This document shows positions 1-5,800 of a DNA stretch of 5,800 nucleotides, piece after piece (positions within the stretch are counted from its first letter, which is position 1; every line of letters starts with the position of its first letter). The notes under the pieces are model-generated. The model was given only the letters and a program-made list of their open reading frames with translations. It was not told the origin of the DNA and made no database searches. The position numbers and the translations under genes are program-made. Source of the stretch: a bacterium (GTDB lineage Bacteria; SM23-31; JAUVVT01); the NCBI GenBank assembly GCA_030616165.1, contig JAUWXV010000227.1, positions 1 to 5,800 of the forward strand. Direction: 5' to 3'.

Positions 1-563
1 GTTTTGAATAATTTATCTTCCAGTTTTTTATTTTCCTTAATCCCAAACATACTTCTTGTAACACTTCTATTTACAGCATTATCAAACTGATTAAAAATAA
101 ATCCCTTGTTATCTGAAATTTTCTTTTTTAATATACTCAAATTCTCTGCCACCAAAATCATCATTAATTGACCTATCGAAAATTCATCTTTCTTGATAAG
201 ATAGAAATATCTCCCTTCTCTCATACCATTTTTCATTCTATCATCAAGGAGACTTTTAATGTAGTTAGAAATTTCCCCATTCCCGTTGAGCGTCCCGAGT
301 AAAATAATATGCCTGAATTTTTGATAATCTACAAACTGAAGGGGATTGATTTTTGTTAAATAGAATATCTTTTCTGGCTGTGGTGTCTTCAATTCTTTTT
401 CAAATATCACCTCAAGTATATTTTCTGTCTCTTCCCAAACTTCCAAGTCTGCACATACAATTATCTCATTTGGGTCACCGACAGCTCTTGACCTTAAATT
501 CACACATCCGATAAAAAATAAAATTATTATACATAAAAGCCCTTTTTTTACCATTATTTTCAT
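1..563 (-). CDS. DUF4837-like lipoprotein, 3' end missing (off left edge)
   Basis: An open frame of 187 codons enters from ATG at 563 and has no stop before the window edge, so the C-terminal part is missing. Residues 5-7 are V-K-K, followed by a hydrophobic stretch (8-19) and a lipobox-like FIGC with Cys20, so this is very probably a signal-peptidase-II lipoprotein anchored in the envelope. Right after it come VGDPNEIIVCAD (about 28-39) and, further on, TPQPEKIF (about 59-66). These resemble the start of DUF4837 lipoproteins, known mainly from Bacteroidota and relatives, whose function is unknown. The match is from memory of the family pattern, not from a search. A second ATG at 554 would also give a workable signal peptide, and neither start has a strong Shine-Dalgarno sequence. 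It lies 96 bases downstream of the flippase-like gene, beyond a hairpin, so it may have its own promoter. That it is a coding lipoprotein is secure; the family is likely. Confidence 0.8.
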   Translation of the reverse strand, partial: MKIMVKKGLLCIIILFFIGCVNLRSRAVGDPNEIIVCADLEVWEETENILEVIFEKELKTPQPEKIFYLTKINPLQFVDYQKFRHIILLGTLNGNGEISNYIKSLLDDRMKNGMREGRYFYLIKKDEFSIGQLMMILVAENLSILKKKISDNKGFIFNQFDNAVNRSVTRSMFGIKENKKLEDKLFK

Positions 564-606
564 AATTCTGCACAGATTTATTATTAGAAATCGAGTAAAT
601 ATATTA

Positions 607-633
607 GTTATAATTTAAAGTTCTTTTGTGCAA
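607..633 (-). promoter_or_regulatory. Weak candidate promoter for the lipoprotein gene
   Basis: On the minus strand TTGCAC (633-628) and TATAAC (612-607) are separated by 15 bases, which is shorter than the ideal 17. The -10 box is close to consensus; the -35 box matches at only three of six positions and overlaps the hairpin arm. A start near 600 would give a leader of about 37 bases before ATG 563. The region is very AT-rich, so chance matches are likely. The location, in the only sizeable gap of the window, is the main argument. Confidence 0.22.
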
Positions 634-655
634 CTTTTTTTCTAAAAAAAGTTGC
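630..655 (-). terminator. Perfect 12-bp hairpin just after the flippase-like gene; possible 3'-end or terminator element
   Basis: GCAACTTTTTTT (630-641) is exactly complementary to AAAAAAAGTTGC (644-655), with only CT between them. In RNA the innermost pairs would open to form the loop. On the minus strand the hairpin begins five bases after the TGA stop at 660-662, where a transcript-end structure is expected. It is not a classical Rho-independent terminator: the stem has only a 5-bp mixed clamp, and no U tract follows it on either strand. It may instead protect the 3' end, attenuate read-through to the lipoprotein, or be a dispersed palindromic repeat. Confidence 0.35.
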
Positions 656-659
656 GACT

Positions 660-1646
660 TCAACAATTTTTCATAGTTTCTTCTTTAATATAATTTTTTA
701 TTCTGTCGTGTCTTCTTAATGAAAAAGCAATCCCTCCTGGAACACTTGCTAATACTCCAATAAGATAAGCAATAAATTCTATCGAAAAAGCAAGATCACT
801 TGTTATACCAACATAACTATAGAGTACAACTCCCATAGACTCTCTCACTCCGAGACCTCCAATAGAAATTGGAAGCAGGGCAACCACGAATATTATTGGC
901 ACAAATATATAAAAATACCATATACTAACATTATCTATATTCAGAGAAAGAGCAGCAATATAATGAGAACTTATTCGAAGTAACTGAATTATTAAAGAAT
1001 TTAAAAAAAGAAAAAGAATAAGCATTCGATGATTTTTAAAATAATTTATACCATTATACACTTCCCTCAACTTCTGAAAGATAAATTCAGGTAATATTTT
1101 CTCTGTTGCCGATTGAAACTTTTTAGCGAAGTTTTTGAAATAAAAAAACAAAATTATAAATAGAAGAAATATAAAAAATCCACTTACAAGGGCTAAAATA
1201 TAGTTCGAATGTAAAATTTTTACTGAAATTATTCCGAATATCAGTGCAAAGAAAACCATTGCCATCAAGCCTATAAGCCTATCAAGAAAAACCGTTGATA
1301 TAGCGGTGCTGTTTTTACCCGAATGCTTGGTGATATCATAAACTCTAAATATATCACCTCCAAAAAGAGAGATAAGAAAATTATTAAAAAACAAACCAGT
1401 ATAGTAATAAACAAGAGCCCTCGGATATGAGATTTTAATATTGCTATTTTTAAGTAAAAATCTCCACTGTAAAACACCTAATAGATTGCTTGCTGTGACA
1501 AGAATCAAAGCAAAGAGCAGCCATCCAATATCTATTTCGGAAAAAATTTCTGCTAACCTTTTAAATCCTATTTTATTTAATAAATAATATATTAACGAAA
1601 CACTTACTATTATTTTTATAAAAGTTGTAATAAGTTTACTCCGCAA
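660..1646 (-). CDS. Flippase-like integral membrane protein (LPG_synthase_TM / UPF0104 family)
   Basis: A 328-residue polytopic inner-membrane protein with about eight hydrophobic segments (roughly 6-24, 40-60, 82-100, 117-142, 148-170, 208-230, 245-262, 288-310). Family hallmarks are visible: FGGD followed by R (95-101), the D-R pair (122-123), PISIGGLGVRE (259-269) and PGG (303-305). The family (PF03706, TIGR00374 'flippase-like') includes the membrane half of lysylphosphatidylglycerol synthase MprF and archaeal AglD-type proteins; most free-standing members have no proven activity. No soluble lysyl-transferase domain is present, so it is not a full MprF. The length is normal for stand-alone members. 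The start is TTG at 1646, preceded by GAGGGTG; the frame continues upstream only to the stop codon of the preceding gene, and no in-frame ATG lies between. It follows the DUF2723 glycosyltransferase gene by 36 bases, so a role in moving or handling lipid-linked sugars is a reasonable inference, not demonstrated. Confidence 0.9.
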   Translation of the reverse strand: MRSKLITTFIKIIVSVSLIYYLLNKIGFKRLAEIFSEIDIGWLLFALILVTASNLLGVLQWRFLLKNSNIKISYPRALVYYYTGLFFNNFLISLFGGDIFRVYDITKHSGKNSTAISTVFLDRLIGLMAMVFFALIFGIISVKILHSNYILALVSGFFIFLLFIILFFYFKNFAKKFQSATEKILPEFIFQKLREVYNGINYFKNHRMLILFLFLNSLIIQLLRISSHYIAALSLNIDNVSIWYFYIFVPIIFVVALLPISIGGLGVRESMGVVLYSYVGITSDLAFSIEFIAYLIGVLASVPGGIAFSLRRHDRIKNYIKEETMKNC

Positions 1647-1648
1647 AT

Positions 1649-1655
1649 CACCCTC
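1649..1655 (-). promoter_or_regulatory. Ribosome binding site that supports the TTG start at 1646
   Basis: GAGGGTG is on the minus strand at 1655-1649. Its GAGG core sits five bases before TTG 1646. The only ATG nearby, overlapping this motif, is in another frame. The motif therefore decides for TTG initiation of the flippase-like gene. Confidence 0.6.
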
Positions 1656-1682
1656 ATTATTAAATATTTTCTGAAAATTTAT

Positions 1683-4154
1683 TTATTTATCTATTTTCGC
1701 TGAATCACTCTTAGCAATCAATACCCTTAAATCCTCCGTTTTCTTACGGGCACTGCTATCATTGGGATTCACAGTAAGCCACCGCTCAAGAAGTTCCAAT
1801 TCATCTTCATACAACTTTTCCTGTTCATAAATAAACAACAAAAAACTATATGCTTTATTAAAATCCCTCTTTATATCTATTACCTTTTTTATAACATTAA
1901 TCGCCTTCTGGTTGTCATTCAGAACTGATTTGTACAAAACTCCATATTCGAAAAGTCTTTCATGGTTAATGTTCTCATTTGCAGAATACATATCCAATCT
2001 CTTTCTAAGTTCCTCTGGTCTTCCACAGTCAGCATACAATCTGCCCATTTGCATATCAATAATTTCATTTTTAATTGGGATAACTGAGGATGGCATTACC
2101 TCCTCCATTTTATCTAAAACTTCTGTTACCTTCTCTTTTTCCCCTTTAGTATAATAGTGATAAGCAAGTTGAGTAAACATTGTTCTTATATTCTGCAAAA
2201 GGGATTCAGTTTGATGATCATAATATACTTTAGGGTCTGCTAATCCTCTATATTTAAACTTTTCGAAGAGATTCATTTTCATAAGAGATGGAGAAATTCT
2301 GACATTCTTAAATGGTATAAGTTTCATTGACATTCCATCCATTCTAATATAATCATTAAGTCCAGTTTTATTATCATCAGCAACAGTTAGAGCAAAATAT
2401 ATAGGTTTCCTCCATCTATTTGCAGCGATAATGTTCAATACCATATAATCCTGAACTCTCAAGAATTGACCACCATATGTGGGATTAACCTCAAATTCCA
2501 TGACAGCGGAGCCCTCTGGAAGATTCATCTCACCTTTCACATCTGCCATATATTCCTTAAGTATTTGATTAGGGACCTCCACTTTAAATTTCTGCTTCTC
2601 CCAAGGCTTAAGTGTAATCCTATTTATTATATCATCACTTAAAGAGATAGGGACTTTTGGCTCTTCATGTTTTAACTGCTCTATATACCAATTGGTATTC
2701 AAAAGTGAAAGATTTGCAATTCTGACATCTTTTCTTATCCCTTCCACCTCTTGCAGATACCACAATGGAAAAGTATCGTTGTCACCGTTTGTAAAAAGTA
2801 TTGCATTCGGTTCACAAGATTGAATTATATTATATGAATAATCCCAGGCAACATAGTTCCCACTTCGGTCATGTTCGTTGAAATTGAATATGCACATATT
2901 TACAGGAACAGCCAACATTATCAAAAAAATCGCTCCTCCCACTGCAAGCGACGTCAATTTCGCTTTTTCCCTTAACTTTGAAACTATCCCCTCTAATATG
3001 CCAACCATACCGATTCCCATCCATATAGCAAAAGCAAAGAAACATCCAACATACACATAATCCCGCTCTCTGGGCTGGGGATCAGGCTGGTTAAGATATA
3101 TAACTAAAGCTATCCCCGTCATAATAAAAAATATTAAAACAGAAAGTGCTCTTTTCCAATCTTTGTAAAAATGGTGTACCATACCCATTATCCCTAAAAG
3201 AAAAGGAAGACCGTATAAACCTCTAAAACTCAGATTTTCTGCTATATATCCATCTGCACCGAAGGTGGTTCCCTTACCGATAAACTGCCAGCTAAAATAC
3301 CTTAAGAACATCTTTTTAATCTGGTAACTCCACAATGGTGCTGCCCGTTGGAACAGGATTGAAAACTGACTTGTAGTCCCATATTGTTCCCTGTTAAGAT
3401 ATTTCATAAAATTTGTCCAGTTTTCTGGATTATTTTCATCAATTGCAGGATTCAGCCCCGATCTAATAAGAACCATCAAATATGTAGAATATCCTATAAT
3501 TAAAAGAATAGGAATAAAAATCCAGAGGTCATACCTCAAAAGGATTCTTTTGTCAGTAAAGAGTATCAAGAGAAATATTGTCGGAATTACAAGGAGATTC
3601 AAAAGGTGAACCCCAGCACCAAGACCAAAAAGAAATACTATAAATAATAAAAACCTAACCGACTTGTAATCCTTGAAATTGTCCATCCAAACTAAAGCGA
3701 GCCAGAAGACAAGTGCTGTAAAAAGCATTGACAAAGCGTAAACCTCCGTTTCAACAGCATTGAACCAGAATGTGTCTGAAAATGCATAACTCATAGCTCC
3801 TATAAATCCACCTACATTCAATATAACTCTATCTTCAAAAGTTTTAGGTGCACCCCTCCATTCACGAATCAATCTCACTATAATAAGAAAAAGAAGAGCA
3901 ACGGTAAATGCACTGGAAAAAACAGAAATCAGGTTTGTTCTGAATGCAACATTAGACCACGGGATTAATGTGAATGCTCTTCCTATTAATAGGAACAAAG
4001 GGGCTCCTGGGGGATGGGGAACACCCATAATATAAGAACACGCTGTAAATTCTCCGCAGTCCCAGAAGGAAACCGTGGGGGCTACAGTTATCAAGTAAAA
4101 TATAAAAGATATTAAAAACGCAACTCCTGCTAATATCTTATTATCTCTATCCAT
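1683..4154 (-). CDS. DUF2723 (GT117-type) membrane glycosyltransferase, probable protein O-mannosyltransferase type
   Basis: An 823-residue protein with a polytopic N-terminal half (about 11-12 hydrophobic segments between 8 and 422) and a soluble C-terminal half. Family marks are: WDCGEF (31-36) in the first extracytoplasmic loop, HPPGAP (47-52), SDTFW then AVETEVYAL (126-141), PQPRERDYVYVG (359-370), NGDNDTFPLWYLQE (456-469) and NRWRKPIYFA (579-588). From about 655 the tail is predicted helical and TPR-like. The D32/E35 pair recalls the acidic catalytic residues in the first loop of GT-C protein mannosyltransferases. Human TMEM260, of the same DUF2723 family, is a protein O-mannosyltransferase (CAZy GT117). 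Bacterial members probably transfer a sugar from a polyprenyl-phosphate carrier to proteins outside the cytoplasmic membrane; donor and targets here are unknown. It seems shorter than many Bacteroidota homologues, which I recall as about 1,000 residues or more. ATG 4154 has a good Shine-Dalgarno sequence. It lies 11 bases after the methyltransferase and 36 before the flippase-like gene, probably in one operon. Confidence 0.92.
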   Translation of the reverse strand: MDRDNKILAGVAFLISFIFYLITVAPTVSFWDCGEFTACSYIMGVPHPPGAPLFLLIGRAFTLIPWSNVAFRTNLISVFSSAFTVALLFLIIVRLIREWRGAPKTFEDRVILNVGGFIGAMSYAFSDTFWFNAVETEVYALSMLFTALVFWLALVWMDNFKDYKSVRFLLFIVFLFGLGAGVHLLNLLVIPTIFLLILFTDKRILLRYDLWIFIPILLIIGYSTYLMVLIRSGLNPAIDENNPENWTNFMKYLNREQYGTTSQFSILFQRAAPLWSYQIKKMFLRYFSWQFIGKGTTFGADGYIAENLSFRGLYGLPFLLGIMGMVHHFYKDWKRALSVLIFFIMTGIALVIYLNQPDPQPRERDYVYVGCFFAFAIWMGIGMVGILEGIVSKLREKAKLTSLAVGGAIFLIMLAVPVNMCIFNFNEHDRSGNYVAWDYSYNIIQSCEPNAILFTNGDNDTFPLWYLQEVEGIRKDVRIANLSLLNTNWYIEQLKHEEPKVPISLSDDIINRITLKPWEKQKFKVEVPNQILKEYMADVKGEMNLPEGSAVMEFEVNPTYGGQFLRVQDYMVLNIIAANRWRKPIYFALTVADDNKTGLNDYIRMDGMSMKLIPFKNVRISPSLMKMNLFEKFKYRGLADPKVYYDHQTESLLQNIRTMFTQLAYHYYTKGEKEKVTEVLDKMEEVMPSSVIPIKNEIIDMQMGRLYADCGRPEELRKRLDMYSANENINHERLFEYGVLYKSVLNDNQKAINVIKKVIDIKRDFNKAYSFLLFIYEQEKLYEDELELLERWLTVNPNDSSARKKTEDLRVLIAKSDSAKIDK

Positions 4155-4160
4155 AAATTT

Positions 4161-4167
4161 CTTCCTT
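4161..4167 (-). promoter_or_regulatory. Ribosome binding site overlapping the methyltransferase stop codon
   Basis: AAGGAAG on the minus strand (4167-4161) lies six bases before ATG 4154 and shares its first two bases with the TAA stop at 4166-4168. Ribosomes ending on the methyltransferase would uncover or occupy the site for the DUF2723 gene, so the two are probably translationally coupled. Confidence 0.65.
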
Positions 4168-4930
4168 ATTTTTTCCCTATTACACCTATATTATTGAATG
4201 TATAAAAGGATAACCTATTATTTTTAATTTTATCTTTAATTTTTTTTCTCGTTCTTCGTATAAAACGAATACCTCCGGGATACAATGGGAGTTTAATTCC
4301 GAATTTTAAGAAAATTTCCCTTACAATTCTATAAAACAGACTTGGATTCATCCAATCTCCGTAAATTGAAACTATTTTCAATCCTTCATTTTTTAAAAGT
4401 TTCTCAAGTTCTCTCACAGAATATTCTGTTTCCCATCCGGCAAACCATTTCCTGAAAAAAATAAGAATGTGCTTTAACACGGTATATAGATGGAACCTCT
4501 GGGGTACATCGACCAAAAGGAATCCCCCCTCTTTTAAAACCCTTACATTCTCTTTTAATATCTTTTCAGGATTCTTAAAATGTTCAAGGAGACCCTGATG
4601 AAAGACAATATCAAAAGAGCTATCCTCAAAAGGTAAACTTAAGGCATCCCCCATTATAAGTTTGATATATAACTCTTCTTCATTTAAGATTTCTTTTATC
4701 GTTTTTAAAGAACTTTTTGCATAATCAAGAACATAAATATCCCCCCCCCAAATCCTGATATTTATGCTGTCTCTTCCGCTTCCCGCTCCAACCTCCAGCA
4801 CCTTTTTATATTTTAAATCCGTAACCGACTTTAAATTATCAATTAAACATCGGGAAGTCGGATAGACATCTTTAATATTTCTGTTTCTGCTCCAGAAATT
4901 TTCCCAGTTAAGTTTTTCAGTTCCAGACAT
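4166..4930 (-). CDS. Class I SAM-dependent methyltransferase (Methyltransf_11-like), substrate unknown
   Basis: A 254-residue Rossmann-fold methyltransferase. Motif I is VLEVGAGSGRD (44-54), the SAM-ribose acidic residue is D69 in VLD, and GDALSLPF (94-101), FDIVFHQGLLEHF (106-118) and VLKEGGFLLVDVP complete the core of the UbiE/Methyltransf_11 type. A hydrophobic/aromatic stretch after about 145 and a strongly basic tail (RRTRKKIKDK and following, from about residue 225) could bring it to the membrane. The substrate cannot be read from sequence; related proteins methylate lipids, sugars or small metabolites, and the neighbouring glycosyltransferase makes a glycan or lipid carrier possible. 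Coding bases for W61-G62-G63-D64 form an unbroken run of nine G, unusual in such AT-rich DNA and placed between motif I and the ribose-binding Asp; a shift there would kill the enzyme. A shorter G6 run encodes part of E-G-G-F (4524-4529). ATG 4930 is preceded by AAAGGA at eight bases. The reading frame is intact as given. Confidence 0.9.
   Translation of the reverse strand: MSGTEKLNWENFWSRNRNIKDVYPTSRCLIDNLKSVTDLKYKKVLEVGAGSGRDSINIRIWGGDIYVLDYAKSSLKTIKEILNEEELYIKLIMGDALSLPFEDSSFDIVFHQGLLEHFKNPEKILKENVRVLKEGGFLLVDVPQRFHLYTVLKHILIFFRKWFAGWETEYSVRELEKLLKNEGLKIVSIYGDWMNPSLFYRIVREIFLKFGIKLPLYPGGIRFIRRTRKKIKDKIKNNRLSFYTFNNIGVIGKK
4741..4749 (-). repeat. G9 homopolymer inside the methyltransferase; possible slippage (phase-variation) site
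   Basis: Nine consecutive C on the plus strand, read as G9 in codons 61-64 (TGG GGG GGG GAT). With ten G the frame reads W-G-G-G-Y-L-C-S and then TGA; with eight it reads W-G-G-I-F-M-F-L-I-M-Q-K-V-L and then TAA. Both give a product of roughly 70 residues that lacks most of the catalytic domain. Nine therefore appears to be the ON length. Poly-G tracts of this size act as contingency loci in other bacteria (for example Campylobacter), but a single sequence cannot show variation. Confidence 0.55.
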
Positions 4931-4938
4931 AACTGTTT

Positions 4939-4944
4939 TCCTTT
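4939..4944 (-). promoter_or_regulatory. Ribosome binding site of the methyltransferase gene
   Basis: AAAGGA on the minus strand (4944-4939) lies eight bases before ATG 4930. It sits inside the 27-base gap after the protease stop codon. Two adjacent ATG codons at 4957-4952 are followed after two more codons by TAA, so they are not the start. Confidence 0.6.
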
Positions 4945-4957
4945 AACTTTCCATCAT

Positions 4958-5800
4958 TTAATCGGGAAAAATTCCCTCTGCCATTTTCATGCGCTTCTTA
5001 ATAGATGGATGAGAATAAAAGAAGAATTCGACAATAGGGTTAGGCTCCCAATCAGCAAGGTTTATATCTTTCAGTTTCAACATAGAAGAGACAAATTCTT
5101 TTTTCCCTTCCATAGTTTCAAGAGCATATCGGTCCGCTGTCCTTTCAAGTTTTCTCGATATAGCGCTGCTTAAAGGCATAGTTATTAATCCGTATAAAAA
5201 CAAAAACAGAAACAGAAGGGGGATTGCAGCTATATCATCGGTCCCCTTAAAGCCAAAAAAATTTAAAGAATTCTTATACAAAATACTGGCAATAAAAAGT
5301 GAAACAAATGTGCTTACTGCACCGGATAAAATCAATTTCCAAATATGTGAGTGATAGTAATGCCCCAGTTCATGAGCAAAAACAGACCTCACTTCATCAA
5401 CTGTAAAATTATTTAGAAGGTTATCCCCAAGTATAATTCTTTTACTCTTTCCAAGACCTGTGAAACCAGCATTCGCCTTTTTGGTATTTTTGCTGATATT
5501 GAAAGAAAAAACTCCCACAATTTTAAGCCCCACTTTTTCACACATTTCGGTCAATTTTGCCTTTATCTCCAAATCTTCAATGGGCTTAAATTTATAAAAT
5601 AATGGAAAGATAATAAGCGGAGCAATCTCCGATAAAACAACAGTAAATATAAAAATCATTATACCCACCGCTATCCACCAAAAATCACCAAGATTCCTTA
5701 AAAAATAATATAATAGAAATATAAGGGGCAGAAATAACACCAATGAAACTCCCAGCGATTTTAAAGACTCCCACAGCCATGCTATAAAAGTCTGATTAGA
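4958..5800 (-). CDS. Ste24-like M48A zinc metalloprotease, 5' end missing (off right edge)
   Basis: An open frame runs from the right edge to TAA at 4958-4960, 280 codons. There is no stop or convincing start inside: TTG at 5743 is followed by residues that belong within the N-terminal membrane domain, and upstream codons read SNQTFIAWLWESLKSL, a stretch typical of the Ste24 N-terminal domain. Counting from that TTG, membrane segments (about 1-17, 24-48) are followed by PLFYKFKPIEDL (47-58), NAGFTGLGKSKRIILGD (91-107), the zinc site HELGH (124-128, bases 5360-5374), two more membrane segments (about 138-156, 172-192) and the third ligand E200 in LERTAD, then SHPSIKKRM (244-252). All catalytic residues are present. 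Family members are about 410-420 residues, so roughly 130 are missing. Yeast Ste24 cleaves CAAX-prenylated proteins; bacteria lack that substrate, so a role in membrane-protein quality control or turnover is more likely. It is the first visible gene of the probable operon. Confidence 0.93.
   Translation of the reverse strand, partial: SNQTFIAWLWESLKSLGVSLVLFLPLIFLLYYFLRNLGDFWWIAVGIMIFIFTVVLSEIAPLIIFPLFYKFKPIEDLEIKAKLTEMCEKVGLKIVGVFSFNISKNTKKANAGFTGLGKSKRIILGDNLLNNFTVDEVRSVFAHELGHYYHSHIWKLILSGAVSTFVSLFIASILYKNSLNFFGFKGTDDIAAIPLLFLFLFLYGLITMPLSSAISRKLERTADRYALETMEGKKEFVSSMLKLKDINLADWEPNPIVEFFFYSHPSIKKRMKMAEGIFPD

Noticed and set aside
630-655. Hairpin as a standard Rho-independent terminator
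   Set aside because: Neither strand has a U tract after the stem, and the clamp is only five mixed pairs; kept only as a possible 3'-end element.
1271-1477. 68-codon open frame on the minus strand inside the flippase-like gene
   Set aside because: It lies wholly within the coding frame of the flippase-like gene, has no good ribosome site, and resembles the frame-shifted reading of a membrane-protein gene.
660-1646. Full-length MprF (lysylphosphatidylglycerol synthase)
   Set aside because: Only the membrane domain is present; no soluble aminoacyl-transferase domain follows, and the stop is followed by non-coding DNA.
1912-2154. 80-codon plus-strand open frame
   Set aside because: It is antisense to the helical tail of the DUF2723 gene, has no recognisable motif, and is explained by the codon pattern of the opposite strand.
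2878-3060. 60-codon plus-strand open frame
   Set aside because: It is antisense to the conserved RERDY region and following membrane segments of the DUF2723 gene; no ribosome site or family features.
4240-4247. A8 run on the coding strand near the 3' end of the methyltransferase as a second slippage site
   Set aside because: Runs of eight A are common in DNA this AT-rich, and it falls in the basic tail, where the Lys codons explain it.
5741-5743. TTG as the start of the M48 protease
   Set aside because: The frame stays open to the right edge and the upstream residues fit the Ste24 N-terminal domain, so the true start is outside the window.

Overview
The window is AT-rich (roughly one third G+C by eye). 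It carries five protein genes, all on the minus strand and packed with short gaps (27, 11, 36 and 96 bases). The protein set fits a bacterium of the FCB superphylum or a neighbouring candidate phylum: a DUF4837-type lipoprotein, a DUF2723 (GT117-type) membrane glycosyltransferase with a soluble helical tail, and a Ste24-like M48 protease. I cannot place it more exactly from this window. I see no RNA genes, CRISPR arrays, insertion sequences or integration sites.

In transcription order (right to left): (1) a Ste24-like M48A membrane metalloprotease whose 5' end runs off the right edge (4958-5800); (2) a class I SAM-dependent methyltransferase (4166-4930) with an uninterrupted run of nine G on its coding strand; (3) a DUF2723 polytopic membrane glycosyltransferase, the probable protein O-mannosyltransferase type (1683-4154); (4) a flippase-like membrane protein of the LPG_synthase_TM/UPF0104 family, starting at TTG (660-1646); (5) after a 96-base gap holding a perfect 12-bp hairpin, a lipoprotein resembling DUF4837 (1-563), whose 3' end runs off the left edge.

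Genes 1 to 4 look like one transcription unit with good Shine-Dalgarno sequences. The hairpin and a weak promoter candidate suggest the lipoprotein can be expressed separately. The middle three genes suggest an envelope glycosylation role: a lipid-linked-sugar transferase, a membrane protein of a family often found beside glycosyltransferases, and a small-molecule or glycan methyltransferase. The protease and lipoprotein would be general envelope functions. This joint role is inferred from gene content, not shown.

The most notable feature is the G9 tract in the methyltransferase. One base gained or lost there gives a stop within about a dozen codons, so the gene could be phase-variable, or the tract could be an assembly risk. 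I found no clearly new multi-gene system.
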